This document shows positions 25,801-34,600 of a DNA stretch of 64,000 bases, one piece after another (within the stretch, counting starts at the first letter, position 1; every line of letters begins with the position of its first letter). Source of the DNA: CBDIHP01 sp965279195 (GTDB taxonomy: Bacteria; Planctomycetota; Planctomycetia; Isosphaerales; Isosphaeraceae); assembly GCA_965279195.1 (NCBI GenBank), contig CBDIHP010000048.1:310001-374000 (forward strand), in the 5' to 3' direction. Under the pieces are notes generated by a model. It was not told where the DNA came from. It was given only the letters and a program-made list of their open reading frames with translations, and did not search any database. The translations under genes were made by a program, and so were the position numbers.

Positions 25801-26184
25801 CGGGCCGGGTGGCTCGTCGGCGGCGTGGCGCAGGAGGGCTGGCTGGCCGGGCGGCCCGCGTCCGAGCGGCACGCGATCGCGACCGCCCTGGCGGGGCTCT
25901 ACGCCATGTCGGGCGTGGATGTGATCCGCCAGCAGGTCGAGGCCGTCTTCGGCCCGAACACCCCGTACGAGGTGCGTTCCGAGGGCCTGGTGGTGCACGA
26001 ACGGGGCAAGGCCGCCCCGATGGTCCACGCCCTCCGCGGCCGCAAGCGCGGCCCCATCCCCTTCGGCCGCCCCGAGGTCCCCTGGACCCGCTGGGTCGAG
26101 ATCTGGCAGGCCGACCGATCGGGCCAACCCCACCCGGCGTGCCTGGTGGAGGGGATGACGTTTCTGGGGAAGAATCGGAATTGA
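22834..26184 (+). CDS. Large multi-pass membrane protein of unknown function
   Basis: A 1116-residue protein from GTG 22834, which has GGGAGG seven bases upstream. Residues about 1-530 are hydrophilic and mostly helical (GFLTLGDLRDAVSRSQLKLP is near 485-505). About six to eight hydrophobic segments follow between about 545 and 880 (LLVKFLLLPFGAAFIG, VVGTILLGMINVPW, ILVIGLTGLNRFL, VWFWITYLVRFIVNIF, VIVTSIPGIFGFLAW). The last 230 residues are hydrophilic again. No catalytic motif or known domain was recognised. The stop codon TGA lies inside repeat element C1. Codon use matches neighbouring housekeeping genes, so recent transfer is not indicated. Confidence 0.8.
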   Translation: MSVSVGDDRSVGEILAEALRAADPGAFLVSPRILRRTLKLAARGPLPGFSSRHRNCQVLSRANLEALIWPEELGLQGVSQFPVHAKLIECPDSLVEAGRTTPQILLAGWRLLFHASIHEALDRAVADGRLDDRAIAERLAVLGEDPLAEIRDVLIREDWLHAEEPDRVVYIEFAAVFLELRKFAAAEIPSFFPAIEDYQAVENMLRADVDANALFDATRLAGSAEAEGEPPLPIDPDVPCDEPPPPILMEVYSGPRYRRLMLRAQKADLSGNDARAAIFRMRASRYAGPRHDRKAVDNARRAIDELHSRLLNALGLEDVHGDEERAALAELLEKATWGFWNDESRLLYDLQSVCVDHEKRIFAIDVNPSWTHRRSVAEWLAHPKLGPLVRPLPFQAEVLAVRNLDRATKRLARVRLCAEAKNDLSLLITRARRKAVERLRDETRPRIASSLRENGFQSDDPARLAAFERLTDELADQVEERGFLTLGDLRDAVSRSQLKLPDLTGPGELVWGDRLLRTDASLAIELDGVYRRGEIYLRALQRFTAVLFGTKVGRLLVKFLLLPFGAAFIGLEGFQHLLDLVLELFHGPHVHLVNNVSLPVVGTILLGMINVPWFRAFVLERLRELGRAIRFVAFDLPILVIGLTGLNRFLRSRAFDLLWRLVIGPAAVATLAWIVFADWFGAESTFRYGAVGVYAIVAAGLTTRAGREIEEISTDAIAWTWNRVRHAIPGIFRLILQFFDGLLEGLDRLLYAVDEKLRFRDGQRPLTLAIKTVLGLVWFWITYLVRFIVNIFVEPQFNPIKHFPVVTVSHKVILPTVFPLSRALEGMLAPAEAKMTAGVIVTSIPGIFGFLAWELKENWRLYLANRADLLKPLLVGHHGETIGRFLRRGFHSGTVPKLFDKLRKAWSRGNAAKVRKVREGLHHVEHAIHEFVERNILSLLHESPAFRVAPDGAPPELSEIHLATNRILLEFARRGKGHDEPPLVVTLEDRAGWLVGGVAQEGWLAGRPASERHAIATALAGLYAMSGVDVIRQQVEAVFGPNTPYEVRSEGLVVHERGKAAPMVHALRGRKRGPIPFGRPEVPWTRWVEIWQADRSGQPHPACLVEGMTFLGKNRN

Positions 26185-26321
26185 ACCACAGAGACGCAGA
26201 GAGCACAGCGGGAAGAGCAGCGGAGATGGATCATGGGTGATGGTTGATGGGTGAGATTTCTTGTCGCCCATCCACCCTTCTCTCATCCCTCTCCGTGCCC
26301 TCTGTGTCTCCGTGGTTCAAT
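26180..26321. repeat. Convergent-junction repeat element C, copy 1
   Basis: Left arm ATTGAACCACAGAGACGCAG and right arm CTGTGTCTCCGTGGTTCAAT are inverted copies about 100 bases apart, lying exactly between convergent genes. The TGA inside the left arm is the stop codon of the 1116-residue protein. A GGTGATGG-type family D stretch lies in the middle. Confidence 0.82.
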
Positions 26322-26330
26322 CGAAATCTC

Positions 26331-29300
26331 TCACCTCGCCCCGCCGGCGGCGGTCGTGCCGTTCGAGAGTTCCTTGAGGACCTCCTTCACGGCCGTTTCG
26401 AGCTGGCGGTCGCGGTTGGCGAGGTTGTCCTCGGGGGTGTTCTCGACGTAGATGTCGGGCTTGACCCCGGTGTTCTCCATGTTGGTGCGGCCCTGGTCAT
26501 TCAGGTAGACGCCGACCTCGGGGGAGCGGATCGTCGAGCCGTCGATCAGGGAGTAGCTGTTGGTGCCGATGACGGCCCCCATGGTCGGGGTGCCGACCAC
26601 CTTGCCCAGGCCCAGGGCCCGGAAGCCGGCGGGGAACATCTCGGCGTTCGAGGCCGACCGCCAGTTCTGGAGCACGACCTTCGGGCCGAAGAACCCGGCC
26701 ATCGGCCGCGTCGTCGGCTCGGTCCCGCGCGGGTGCCAGACCTGGTACTGCTTCTGGACCAGAAGCGCGAGCAATTCCTGCTCGATGTTGCCGCCGCCGT
26801 TGAAACGCTGGTCGATGACCAGGGCGTCCTTGTGGCGGAACTCGCGCAGCTCCTTCTCGAAACGCCGGAGCGACGGCTGGTCCATCGCCTTGATGTGGAC
26901 GTACCCGACGCGGCCGTCGGAGAGCTTGTCCGTCATCTCGCGGCGTTCCTTCACCCAGCGCTCGTACCTCAGCGTACTGTAGGCCGAGCCCGGGATGGGT
27001 TCGATCCGGAACTTCCAGGCGCCCTCGGCCTTGGGCTTGTCGCCGAGGGTGACCTCGACCCGGCGGTTGAGGCGGCGGTTGAGGCGAGCGGCGAGGTCGT
27101 CGCCGAGCTTGACCGGCTGGCCGTCGAGGGCGATGAGGTAATTGCCCCTGGCGATCTTGACCCAGTCCTTGTCGCAGGGGCCTTCCTCGTAAATGTAGTC
27201 CACCTTGTAGAGCCCGGCCGCGTCGTCGGGGACGAGGTCGAAGCCGAGGTGGACCGTCGAGATGCCCGGGCTGCCGCCGTCGCGGTCGCGGCCGGCGGAG
27301 GCGCCGGTGTGCGAGGCGTTCAGCTCGCCGATCATCTCGTTGATGACGTTCATCAGCTCCTGGCGGTCGCCGACGAACTCGACCAGCGGCTTGTACCTGG
27401 CGCGGGCGGCGTCCCAGTCCTTGCCGTGCATCTTGGCGTCGTAGAAGCGGTACTTCATCGACCGCCAGGCGTCGTCGAACATCTCGGCCCACTCGCTCGG
27501 CTTGTCGATCCGGACCTGGATCGGGAAGCTGAGCTTGCGCTTGGAGCCGGATGAGGCCGGGGTGGCGCTGGAGGCCGCGGCCGCCGCGAACATCCCCCCG
27601 CGCCCGCCACGGCCCCCGCCGGGCCCGCCGCCGTCGCCGCCCGAGGGGGGGCCGCCGGCGCCCAGCAGCCCGGCCAATCCCCCGCCGCCGCCGAGGGAGG
27701 TCGAGTAGATGCCGTTGCCTTCCTTGAAGTAGAGCGTGCGGCCGTCGCGGGTGGCGACCAGGTTCGAGATCCCGCCGCCGCCGAACCCGCGCCCGAACGG
27801 AGTCGGGGTCTCCTCGCCCGAGGGGGCTTCAGGCGCGTTGCCCGAGGCCAGCCGGCTCGTCCGCTTGCCGTCGTCGCTGATCGAGTAGATCGACGGGGCG
27901 CCGCCGAATCCGCCGCCGCCGGGCCCGCCCGCGCCGCCTTCCATCGCCACGAAGACGACGAGGTTGCCGGGGGCGGTGATGAAGTTGAAGACCGAGCCGG
28001 AGGTCCGGGTCAGCCGACGGGTCCGCCGCTTGAGGCCGGCCCAGTCGATGCTGACCGGCTTGCTGGACGTGGCCCGGCCGGGGCCGCCCGCTCCAGCGGC
28101 GGCGTTGCGAGTGTTGCCGCCGGGCCCGAAGCCGCCCATCAGGGTCGGGGTCTCGGGGCGCGTCTCCGGATCATCCGGGTCGCGTTCTTCCTTCACGAGG
28201 TTGATCACATAAAGCTGGCTGCCGCCGCCCATCCGACCGCCGCCGCCACCGCCGCCGGACATGTCGACCCGGGTGAAGATGATCTTCGTGCCGTCGAACG
28301 AGAACCGAGGGTTCATGTCGTTGGCCGAGTCGAACGTGACCTTCTTCTCCTCGCCGCCGGCGGTGGGGAGCAGGTAGACGTCGGACGTCCTGGTGACGTC
28401 GGCCTTGCTGTAGACCAGCCAGGTGCCGTCGGGTGACCACGACGGCCGGCCCATGTTGCCGTACTTCGCGCTGGCGATCTCCTTGGTGGACTTGGCCTCG
28501 ACGTCGTAGACCCGCAGCTTGCCGTCCGAGGAGGCGATCGCGATCTTCTTCGAGTCGGGCGACCAGGTGTAGGAGGTCTTGAGCGCGTCGATCTGGGTGA
28601 TCTTCTTCGGATCGCCGTTGCCGTCGGAGCCGATGATGTAAAGCTCCTCCGATCCGTCGCGGTCGGAGAGGAACGTGATGAACTTGCCGTCGGGCGAGTA
28701 CCTCGGCTCCTGGTCGCGCGAGGCGCCCAGCGACAGCGGCTTGACGTCCCCCTCGTCGGTCGGGATCAGGAACAGCTCGCCCCGGATGCCGACGACCGCC
28801 TTGCGGCCGTTCGGGGCGACGTCGAACTCATCGGCCTGGGAGTTCAGGTCGCGGAACTCGGTGAGGCTCTCCTGGGTCTCGGCGGCGATGTCGAGCTTGA
28901 TCGGCGTCGCCTTCTTGCCGGCCAGGTCGAGCTTCCAGATGCCGAAGTCGTGCTCGAAGACCAGGGTCTTGCCGTCGGCCGAGATCGAGGGGAAGCGGAC
29001 GTCGCCGGCCTTGAAGTCGGTGACCTGCTCGGCCTTGCCGCCCGACTCGGCGACCCGGAAGACGTTGGTCAGGCCGTTGCCCTCGCGGTCGGAGACGAAG
29101 TAGATATGGCCGTCGGCCGCCCACTGGGGCCAGGAGTCGAGGCCGTCGAAGTCGGTCAGGTCCTTGAACGACTTCGCGGCGATGTCCATGACCGTGACGT
29201 CGGTCTGGTAGGCGCCTCGGTAGTATTTCCGCCAGTAGCTCTGGCCCTTGCGGTTGATGGCCAGCTTCTTGCCGTCGGGCGAGAAGCTGCCGGCGATGCC

Positions 29301-29759
29301 CATATCCGGGCCGGCGTCGCGGGGCTCGCCGCCGGTTGCGGGGACGACGTAGAGCTTGCTGCCGAACCCCTCGCCCCGGCTGGAGACGAACAGGATCGAC
29401 TTGCCGTCGGGCGACCAGCCCTGGACGGAGTCGTCGGCCGAGTGGGTCGTGACCTGCTTGACCGCACCCCCCTCGGCGGGGATCACGAAGACGTCGAGGT
29501 TCCCCTCGCGGTCGGAGGAGAAGGCGATCCACTTGCCGTCGGGGGAGAACCGGGGGTTGGTGTCCCGGGCGCGGTGGACGGTCAGCCGCTGGATGTTCTT
29601 GCCGTCTTCGGAGGCGGTCCAGATGTCGCCGAGGTAGCTGAAGGCGACCTTGCCGCCGTGGTAGGACGGCGACCGGACCAGCTTGGCCTCGCGCGCGGAG
29701 GCCGGCGCGGCGGCCATCGCGACCGCCGCGAGGGAGCAGAGGAGGGTGCGTCTCGTCAT
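26331..29759 (-). CDS. Exported tricorn-type S41 protease
   Basis: A 1142-residue protein with a signal peptide (residues about 3-24, AAAPASAREA). N-terminal TolB/tricorn-like propeller blades run to about residue 600 (repeated PRFSPDGKWIAFSSDREGNL-like strands). A PDZ-like region follows (DWVKIARGNYLIALDGQPVK). The C-terminal S41 domain includes DALVIDQRFNGGGNIEQ and NWRSASNAEMFPAGF, the latter carrying the likely nucleophilic serine. Tricorn-like proteases trim peptides, here in the periplasm. Two Gly-rich inserts (near 28.23 kb and 27.58-27.70 kb) are unusual and probably flexible. ATG 29759 has AAGGA five bases upstream. Confidence 0.88.
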   Translation of the reverse strand: MTRRTLLCSLAAVAMAAAPASAREAKLVRSPSYHGGKVAFSYLGDIWTASEDGKNIQRLTVHRARDTNPRFSPDGKWIAFSSDREGNLDVFVIPAEGGAVKQVTTHSADDSVQGWSPDGKSILFVSSRGEGFGSKLYVVPATGGEPRDAGPDMGIAGSFSPDGKKLAINRKGQSYWRKYYRGAYQTDVTVMDIAAKSFKDLTDFDGLDSWPQWAADGHIYFVSDREGNGLTNVFRVAESGGKAEQVTDFKAGDVRFPSISADGKTLVFEHDFGIWKLDLAGKKATPIKLDIAAETQESLTEFRDLNSQADEFDVAPNGRKAVVGIRGELFLIPTDEGDVKPLSLGASRDQEPRYSPDGKFITFLSDRDGSEELYIIGSDGNGDPKKITQIDALKTSYTWSPDSKKIAIASSDGKLRVYDVEAKSTKEIASAKYGNMGRPSWSPDGTWLVYSKADVTRTSDVYLLPTAGGEEKKVTFDSANDMNPRFSFDGTKIIFTRVDMSGGGGGGGRMGGGSQLYVINLVKEERDPDDPETRPETPTLMGGFGPGGNTRNAAAGAGGPGRATSSKPVSIDWAGLKRRTRRLTRTSGSVFNFITAPGNLVVFVAMEGGAGGPGGGGFGGAPSIYSISDDGKRTSRLASGNAPEAPSGEETPTPFGRGFGGGGISNLVATRDGRTLYFKEGNGIYSTSLGGGGGLAGLLGAGGPPSGGDGGGPGGGRGGRGGMFAAAAASSATPASSGSKRKLSFPIQVRIDKPSEWAEMFDDAWRSMKYRFYDAKMHGKDWDAARARYKPLVEFVGDRQELMNVINEMIGELNASHTGASAGRDRDGGSPGISTVHLGFDLVPDDAAGLYKVDYIYEEGPCDKDWVKIARGNYLIALDGQPVKLGDDLAARLNRRLNRRVEVTLGDKPKAEGAWKFRIEPIPGSAYSTLRYERWVKERREMTDKLSDGRVGYVHIKAMDQPSLRRFEKELREFRHKDALVIDQRFNGGGNIEQELLALLVQKQYQVWHPRGTEPTTRPMAGFFGPKVVLQNWRSASNAEMFPAGFRALGLGKVVGTPTMGAVIGTNSYSLIDGSTIRSPEVGVYLNDQGRTNMENTGVKPDIYVENTPEDNLANRDRQLETAVKEVLKELSNGTTAAGGAR

Positions 29760-29945
29760 GATCGTCCTTCGGTACAGGCTCGGAGGTGCGGTCTCGATGT
29801 GGCCCCGCCGGGGAGGGCTCGGCCAGATGAGAATGAGCGTCAAGCGAGGCCGAATGGCCCCGCGACGCTCGAGGATTGCCGGAGGACCCGGTTCCGCACG
29901 ATTCTAAACGAGCCGTCCCGATGGACGCGACGAAATCCCGGCCGA

Positions 29946-30443
29946 TCAGCCGGCCCGGCGGTGCGACAGCTTGCGCTGGCGGGGCGAGATCGCGGTGGCG
30001 AACCGGGCGCGGAGCGGCAGCTCGATCGACTCGAAGTCGCGGTACCGCATCCGGACGCATTCGTGGCGAGTATTGGCCACGAACACGATCTCCGAGCCGC
30101 CGCCGAGGCTGGCGTCGACGATGGTGGTCAGGCCGTAGAGCCGACCGAAAGGCGGCAACGCGCCGGTCTCGCAGTCGGCGAAGACGCGTTCGAGGTCGTC
30201 GACGCTGGCCAGGCCCACCCTGGCGACGCCCAGGGCGTCGGCGAGCCGGGGCAGGTCGATCCGGTGGGTGGCGGGCAGGACGGCGAGCACGAACGACCCG
30301 CCCGCGTCGACCAGGACGGCCTTCGCCACCTGCCGGCCGGGGGTGTGCACGCTCTCGGCCAGCCGGGTCGCCGAGGGGGCGGGCCGGTGCAACATGGTCT
30401 CGAATCGAACCAGCCGGCTCCGCAGGTAATCAGGGATGCGCAT
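29946..30443 (-). CDS. YbaK/EbsC-type aminoacyl-tRNA deacylase-like protein
   Basis: A 165-residue protein with the YbaK/ProX fold. HTPGRQVAKAVLVD places the conserved Lys41 that is essential in this family, and GALPPFGRLYG is the usual loop. Members hydrolyse mischarged aminoacyl-tRNA (Cys-, Ala- or Ser-tRNA) in trans. The exact tRNA cannot be inferred. ATG 30443 has GGAG about eight bases upstream. The longer open frame upstream is A/T-richer and unlike coding sequence. It is divergent from rnpB. Confidence 0.85.
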   Translation of the reverse strand: MRIPDYLRSRLVRFETMLHRPAPSATRLAESVHTPGRQVAKAVLVDAGGSFVLAVLPATHRIDLPRLADALGVARVGLASVDDLERVFADCETGALPPFGRLYGLTTIVDASLGGGSEIVFVANTRHECVRMRYRDFESIELPLRARFATAISPRQRKLSHRRAG

Positions 30444-30603
30444 CGGAGGAGCTCCAAGGTCTGGTGAGTCTGAGGTAATATACACCAAATGGGAAGAATA
30501 GGTAATCTGAGAACGGCTTTTCCGATTTCTTGTGACTCGGGAGGTGGCAGCTTTCCCAGGCAGGGAGGTGTGGGGAAAATCCAACATGGTCGTGGGATTT
30601 TGC

Positions 30604-30632
30604 TTACGAGGCATAGCGCCGGGTGCTAGGAT
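30604..30632 (+). promoter_or_regulatory. Plausible rnpB promoter
   Basis: TTACGA (30604-30609), a 17-base spacer and TAGGAT (30627-30632) end seven bases before the first base pair of the predicted RNase P helix P1 at 30639. The boxes are only moderate consensus matches, so the support is mainly positional. Confidence 0.45.
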
Positions 30633-30638
30633 AGGAAT

Positions 30639-31078
30639 TGACGTGATGGGCTGGATGACCGCTCAGGCGGTTGGCTGCATGGCGACATGGGGCCGACGAC
30701 ATGCCGGGGAGGAAAGTCCGGACTCCATAGGGCGCGGTGGTGGGTAACGCCCACCGCCCGTTTACGGGTAGGGACAGTGCCACAGAAAAAAAACCGCCTC
30801 CCGCGCCGTTAGGTTCGGGCGGTAAGGGTGAAACGGTGAGGTAAAAGCTCACCAGCAGGTCGGGTGACCGGCCTGGCTCGGTAAACCCCACCTGGAGCAA
30901 GACCAAATAGGGGAGCAGTATCGGGAGGGGGTCTCGGCCCTCGACCGGTTGCGGGCCGGCCCGGCCCGCCACGACTCCCGGGTAGGTCGCTCGAGGCGAC
31001 GGGCAACCGTCGTCCCAGAGAAATGGTCATCCGGGGCTCCGGCCCCGACAGAATCCGGCTTACAGGCCCGTCGCGTCA
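30639..31078 (+). ncRNA. rnpB: RNase P RNA, bacterial class A
   Basis: The catalytic RNA of RNase P, which removes tRNA 5' leaders. Universally conserved segments appear in order: GAGGAAAGTCCGGACTCC, ATAGGGC, GGTAACGCCC, ACAGTGCCACAGAAA, GGTAAGGGTGAAACGG, GGTAAACCCCACC, TGGAGCAAGACCAAATAGG, GGTAGGTCGCTCGAGGC, ACAGAATCCGGCTTA. TGACGTGATGGGC at the 5' end pairs with GCCCGTCGCGTCA at the 3' end, giving a long helix P1 and fixing both ends. Length is about 440 bases, with a GC-rich variable arm around 30.93-30.98 kb. ORFs drawn through this stretch are not genes. Confidence 0.95.
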
Positions 31079-31218
31079 CCATCCCCGCAGCGCAGAGCAG
31101 TCCAGAGCCCGCCCGTCGCGGCACCCGGCCTCGGGAAGAGGGCCGGGAAAAAATCCCCGGGCGAGGCGGTTTCGACCCGAGTTCCAGAGCCGAGGCAGCC
31201 GATCGACAAAAAATGGAC

Positions 31219-31247
31219 TTGCCACCGACCGACCACCCAGCTATGAT
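31219..31247 (+). promoter_or_regulatory. Strong sigma-70-type promoter
   Basis: TTGCCA (31219-31224) and TATGAT (31242-31247) are separated by exactly 17 bases, each matching five of six consensus positions. A start near 31254 would give a leader of about 60 bases for the small protein gene beginning at 31315. Confidence 0.65.
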
Positions 31248-31314
31248 GGATGCATTGAGTCATGACGCAAGCGTGTCGGACTCCGGTGGTCCTCTGATTG
31301 AGGAGGGTCGGGTC

Positions 31315-31590
31315 ATGGACGTGGAAATGCTGGTCCAGGGCGCGATCATCGATTCCTGGGTGGAGCCCGCGGGCGACTTCAGCCTGGGTTCACGCCTGGT
31401 TCTCCAGGTGGCGCCCAAGGGACGCCCGAAAGACCTCCTGATCGTCGAGGCCGCCGCCTCCCTGCTGGGCGACTGCGGCTGGGTCCAGGATCTCGGCGAG
31501 AACCTCTGCCACGGCAGCCCGGTCAATGCGGTCGTCCGGTCGACCACGGCCGGCCAGCTCAAGGCCACGAAGTTGAATATTGCCCGCTGA
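31315..31590 (+). CDS. Small beta-rich protein, unknown function
   Basis: A 91-residue protein with GAGGAGGG eight bases before ATG 31315 and a strong promoter upstream. Alternating hydrophobic strands (EMLVQGAIIDSWVEPAGDF, GSRLVLQVAPKGR, DLLIVEAAASLLG, VNAVVRSTTAGQLKATKLN) suggest a small barrel, perhaps OB-like, but no family is recognised. It lies between rnpB and putA on the same strand. The good promoter and ribosome site suggest it is well expressed. Confidence 0.65.
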   Translation: MDVEMLVQGAIIDSWVEPAGDFSLGSRLVLQVAPKGRPKDLLIVEAAASLLGDCGWVQDLGENLCHGSPVNAVVRSTTAGQLKATKLNIAR

Positions 31591-31686
31591 ACGCCGGGCG
31601 AACACCTCTCCGCCTACAATTCCCCATAGAGCAGGGCGTCGGCCGTCCTCGGCCCCGGTTCGCCCTGGGTTGCGAAGGGGGTGCGG

Positions 31687-34600
31687 ATGGCAAGGGCGGA
31701 GCCACTCTCGGAACCCGACGCCGGCTCCATCGACGCGGCGGCCCGCTCGATCGGTCGCGAGGTCTTCCGCGCCCTGGGTCGCGGGCCCTCCCACCTCGAC
31801 CGCGCGTGGTGGGATGATCGCCTCATGGACCTCACCATGGGGGATCCGGAGGTCAAGGTCCAACTGTTCCGGTTCATCGACGTCCTGCCGTCGTTGAAGT
31901 CCTCGCGCTCGATCGGCCGGCACCTTCGGGAGTATCTCGGCGAGGCCGGCGACGGCGTGCCGTGGTTCCTGGCGCTCGGCGTGGCCCTGGCCCCGGCGGG
32001 TTCGCTGCGCGAGCGTTGGCTCGCGGGGCTGGCACGGTGGTCTGCCACGCACATGGCCCGGAAGTTCATCGCCGGGTCGAACCCGTCCGAGGCGTTGCAA
32101 ACCGTCCTGACGCTGAGGGATAAGCACCTGGCGTTCACCGCCGACCTGCTCGGCGAGGCCGTCATCAGCGAGTCCGAGGCCGACGCCTACCAGCAGACCT
32201 GCATCGACCTGCTCAAGGGCCTGGCCCCGACGCTCGACGCCCGGCCCGAAGATCCCCGGATCGACCGCGACGACCTCGGGCCAATTCCGCGCGCGAATCT
32301 CTCGCTCAAGCTGACGAGCCTCACCGCTCGGTTCGACCCGATCCACGAGGCGTCGACCACGCGCCGGGTTCTCGACCGCCTGCGGCCGATCCTCCGCGTG
32401 GCCCGCGAACTCGGGGCGTACGTCCACGTCGACATGGAGCAGTACGCCTACAAGGATCTGACTCTGGCCATCTTCCGCAAGGTGATGACCGAGGCCGAGT
32501 TCCGCGACTGGCGACACGTCGGGATTGTCTGCCAGGCATACCTGCCCGAAGCCGAGGGGGACCTGCACGACCTCCGCAACTGGGCCGAGCGGCGCGGGAT
32601 GCCGGTGACGATCCGGCTGGTGAAGGGGGCCTACTGGGACTACGAGACCTTGCACGCCCGCCAAAACGGCTGGCCGGTGCCGGTCTTCCAGCGCAAGTGG
32701 GAGTCCGACGCCAGCTACGAGCGGTGCGCCCGGTTCCTGATCGAGAACCATGAATGGCTCCGGCCGGCCCTGGCGAGCCACAACGTCCGGAGTCTCTCGG
32801 CCGGGCTGGCGGCGGCGGAGGCCGCGAACCTGCCGCCGGGCCGACTCGAAGTCCAGATGCTCCACGGCATGGGCGAGCCGATCGCCCGGGTCCTCTCCGC
32901 AAAGGGTTACCGGGCCAGGATCTACACGCCCTACGGCGCCATCCTGCCGGGCATGGCGTACCTCGTGCGTCGGTTGCTGGAAAACACCTCGAACGAGTCC
33001 TTCCTGAAACAAAGCCACGCGGGCGGGGCGGTCGTCGGCGAACTCCTGCGCGATCCCGAGGAGGTCGGAGCCATGTGGTTGAAGGCGAAGTCCCGGAAGG
33101 TCGCGGCCCCGGTCGAGGCACCCCCGCCGTTCGCGAACGAGCCCCTCACCGATTTCCACAAGGCCGAGGCCCGCGAACAGTTCGCCAAGGCCCTGGCCGA
33201 CGTCCGGCCGCAACTCGACGGCCTGTACCCCCTGATCCTGAACGGCGAGGAAGTTCGGACCGAGGCCACCCTCGCCGCGACCTGCCCGTTTGAGACCTCT
33301 GTGGTCGTCTCGCGGACGAGCAAGGGGACGGCCGAGCACGCCAAGCTGGCCGTGTCCGCTGCGCGGAAGGGATTTGCCTCGTGGTCCGGCACCCCGGCAT
33401 CGGAACGGGCGGAGATCCTGTTCAAGGCGGCGTCGATCCTGAGACGCAGGCGGTTTGAACTGGCTGCGTGGGAGGTCTTCGAGTGCGGCAAGCCCTGGCG
33501 GGAGTCGGACGCCGACGTCGCCGAGGCGATCGACTTCTGCGAGTTCTACGGGCGCGAAATGCTGCGGCTGGACCGGCCCGAGCATCGCGACGTGCCGGGG
33601 GAGACCAACCGGATCGAGCACCTGGCGCGAGGCGTCGTGGTGGTCATCCCCCCCTGGAATTTCCCGCTGGCGATCCCGATGGGGATGACCGTCGCCGCGC
33701 TCGTCACGGGCAATGCCGTGATCCTCAAGCCGGCCGAGCAGTCGCCGGTGATGGCATGGCACCTGGTGCAGGTGCTCCAGGAGGCGGGCGTCCCCGAAGG
33801 GGCCTTGCAGTACCTCCCGGGCGTGGGCGAGGAAGTCGGCCAGGCCCTCGTGGATGACCCGGGCGTCGACCTGATCTCGTTCACCGGCTCGCGGGCCGTC
33901 GGCCTGGAGATCCACCGCCGGGCCTCCACAACCCCCGCTGGCCAGGACCATGTGAAGCGGGTCATCGCCGAGATGGGCGGCAAGAACGCCATCATCGTCG
34001 ATGACGACGCCGACCTCGACGAGGCGGTGGTGGGCGTCTTGCAGAGCGCGTTCGGGTACTCGGGCCAGAAGTGCTCTGCCTGTTCGCGAGTGGTCGTGCT
34101 CGACGGGGCCTACGACGCGTTCTGCCAGCGGCTGGCCGAGGCGGCGAAGGCGATCCCCGTCGGCAAGCCCGACGACCCCGAGATCGTCGTCGGCCCGGTC
34201 ATCGACGCCGACGCCCGGGCTCGGGTCGAGCGTTACGCCGGGCTGGCGAAGTCCGAGGGCCGCGTCCTGGCCGAACTCGGGCTCGGCGACCTCGCGAGCC
34301 AGGGCCATTTCGTCGCCCCGCTGATCGTGGCCGACGTGGCGCCTCACGCCCGGATCGCCCAGGAAGAGGTCTTCGGTCCGATCCTGGCCGTCCTCCGGGC
34401 GAAGGATCTGGACGACGCCCTCTCGATCGCCCACGCCACCGAGTACGCCCTGACCGGCGGGCTCTACTCGCGCAGCCCGGAGCACATCGCCCGGGTGTAT
34501 CGTGAGTATCGGGTCGGGAACCTCTACATCAACCGCACCATCACCGGCGCCCTGGTCGACCGCCAGCCCTTCGGCGGCTTCAAGCTCTCCGGCATCGGCA

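Noticed and set aside
31124..31147. Hairpin CCCGGCC...GGCCGGG followed by A-run after rnpB
   Set aside because: The run is A, not T, on the + strand. It is therefore not a convincing intrinsic terminator for rnpB and was not listed.
30532..31300. Small open frames running through 30.5-31.3 kb
   Set aside because: The stretch is RNase P RNA, and these frames are not conserved or ribosome-site supported.
31390..34485. A 1031-codon - strand frame opposite putA
   Set aside because: putA on the + strand is unmistakable, and the frame is a GC-rich shadow.
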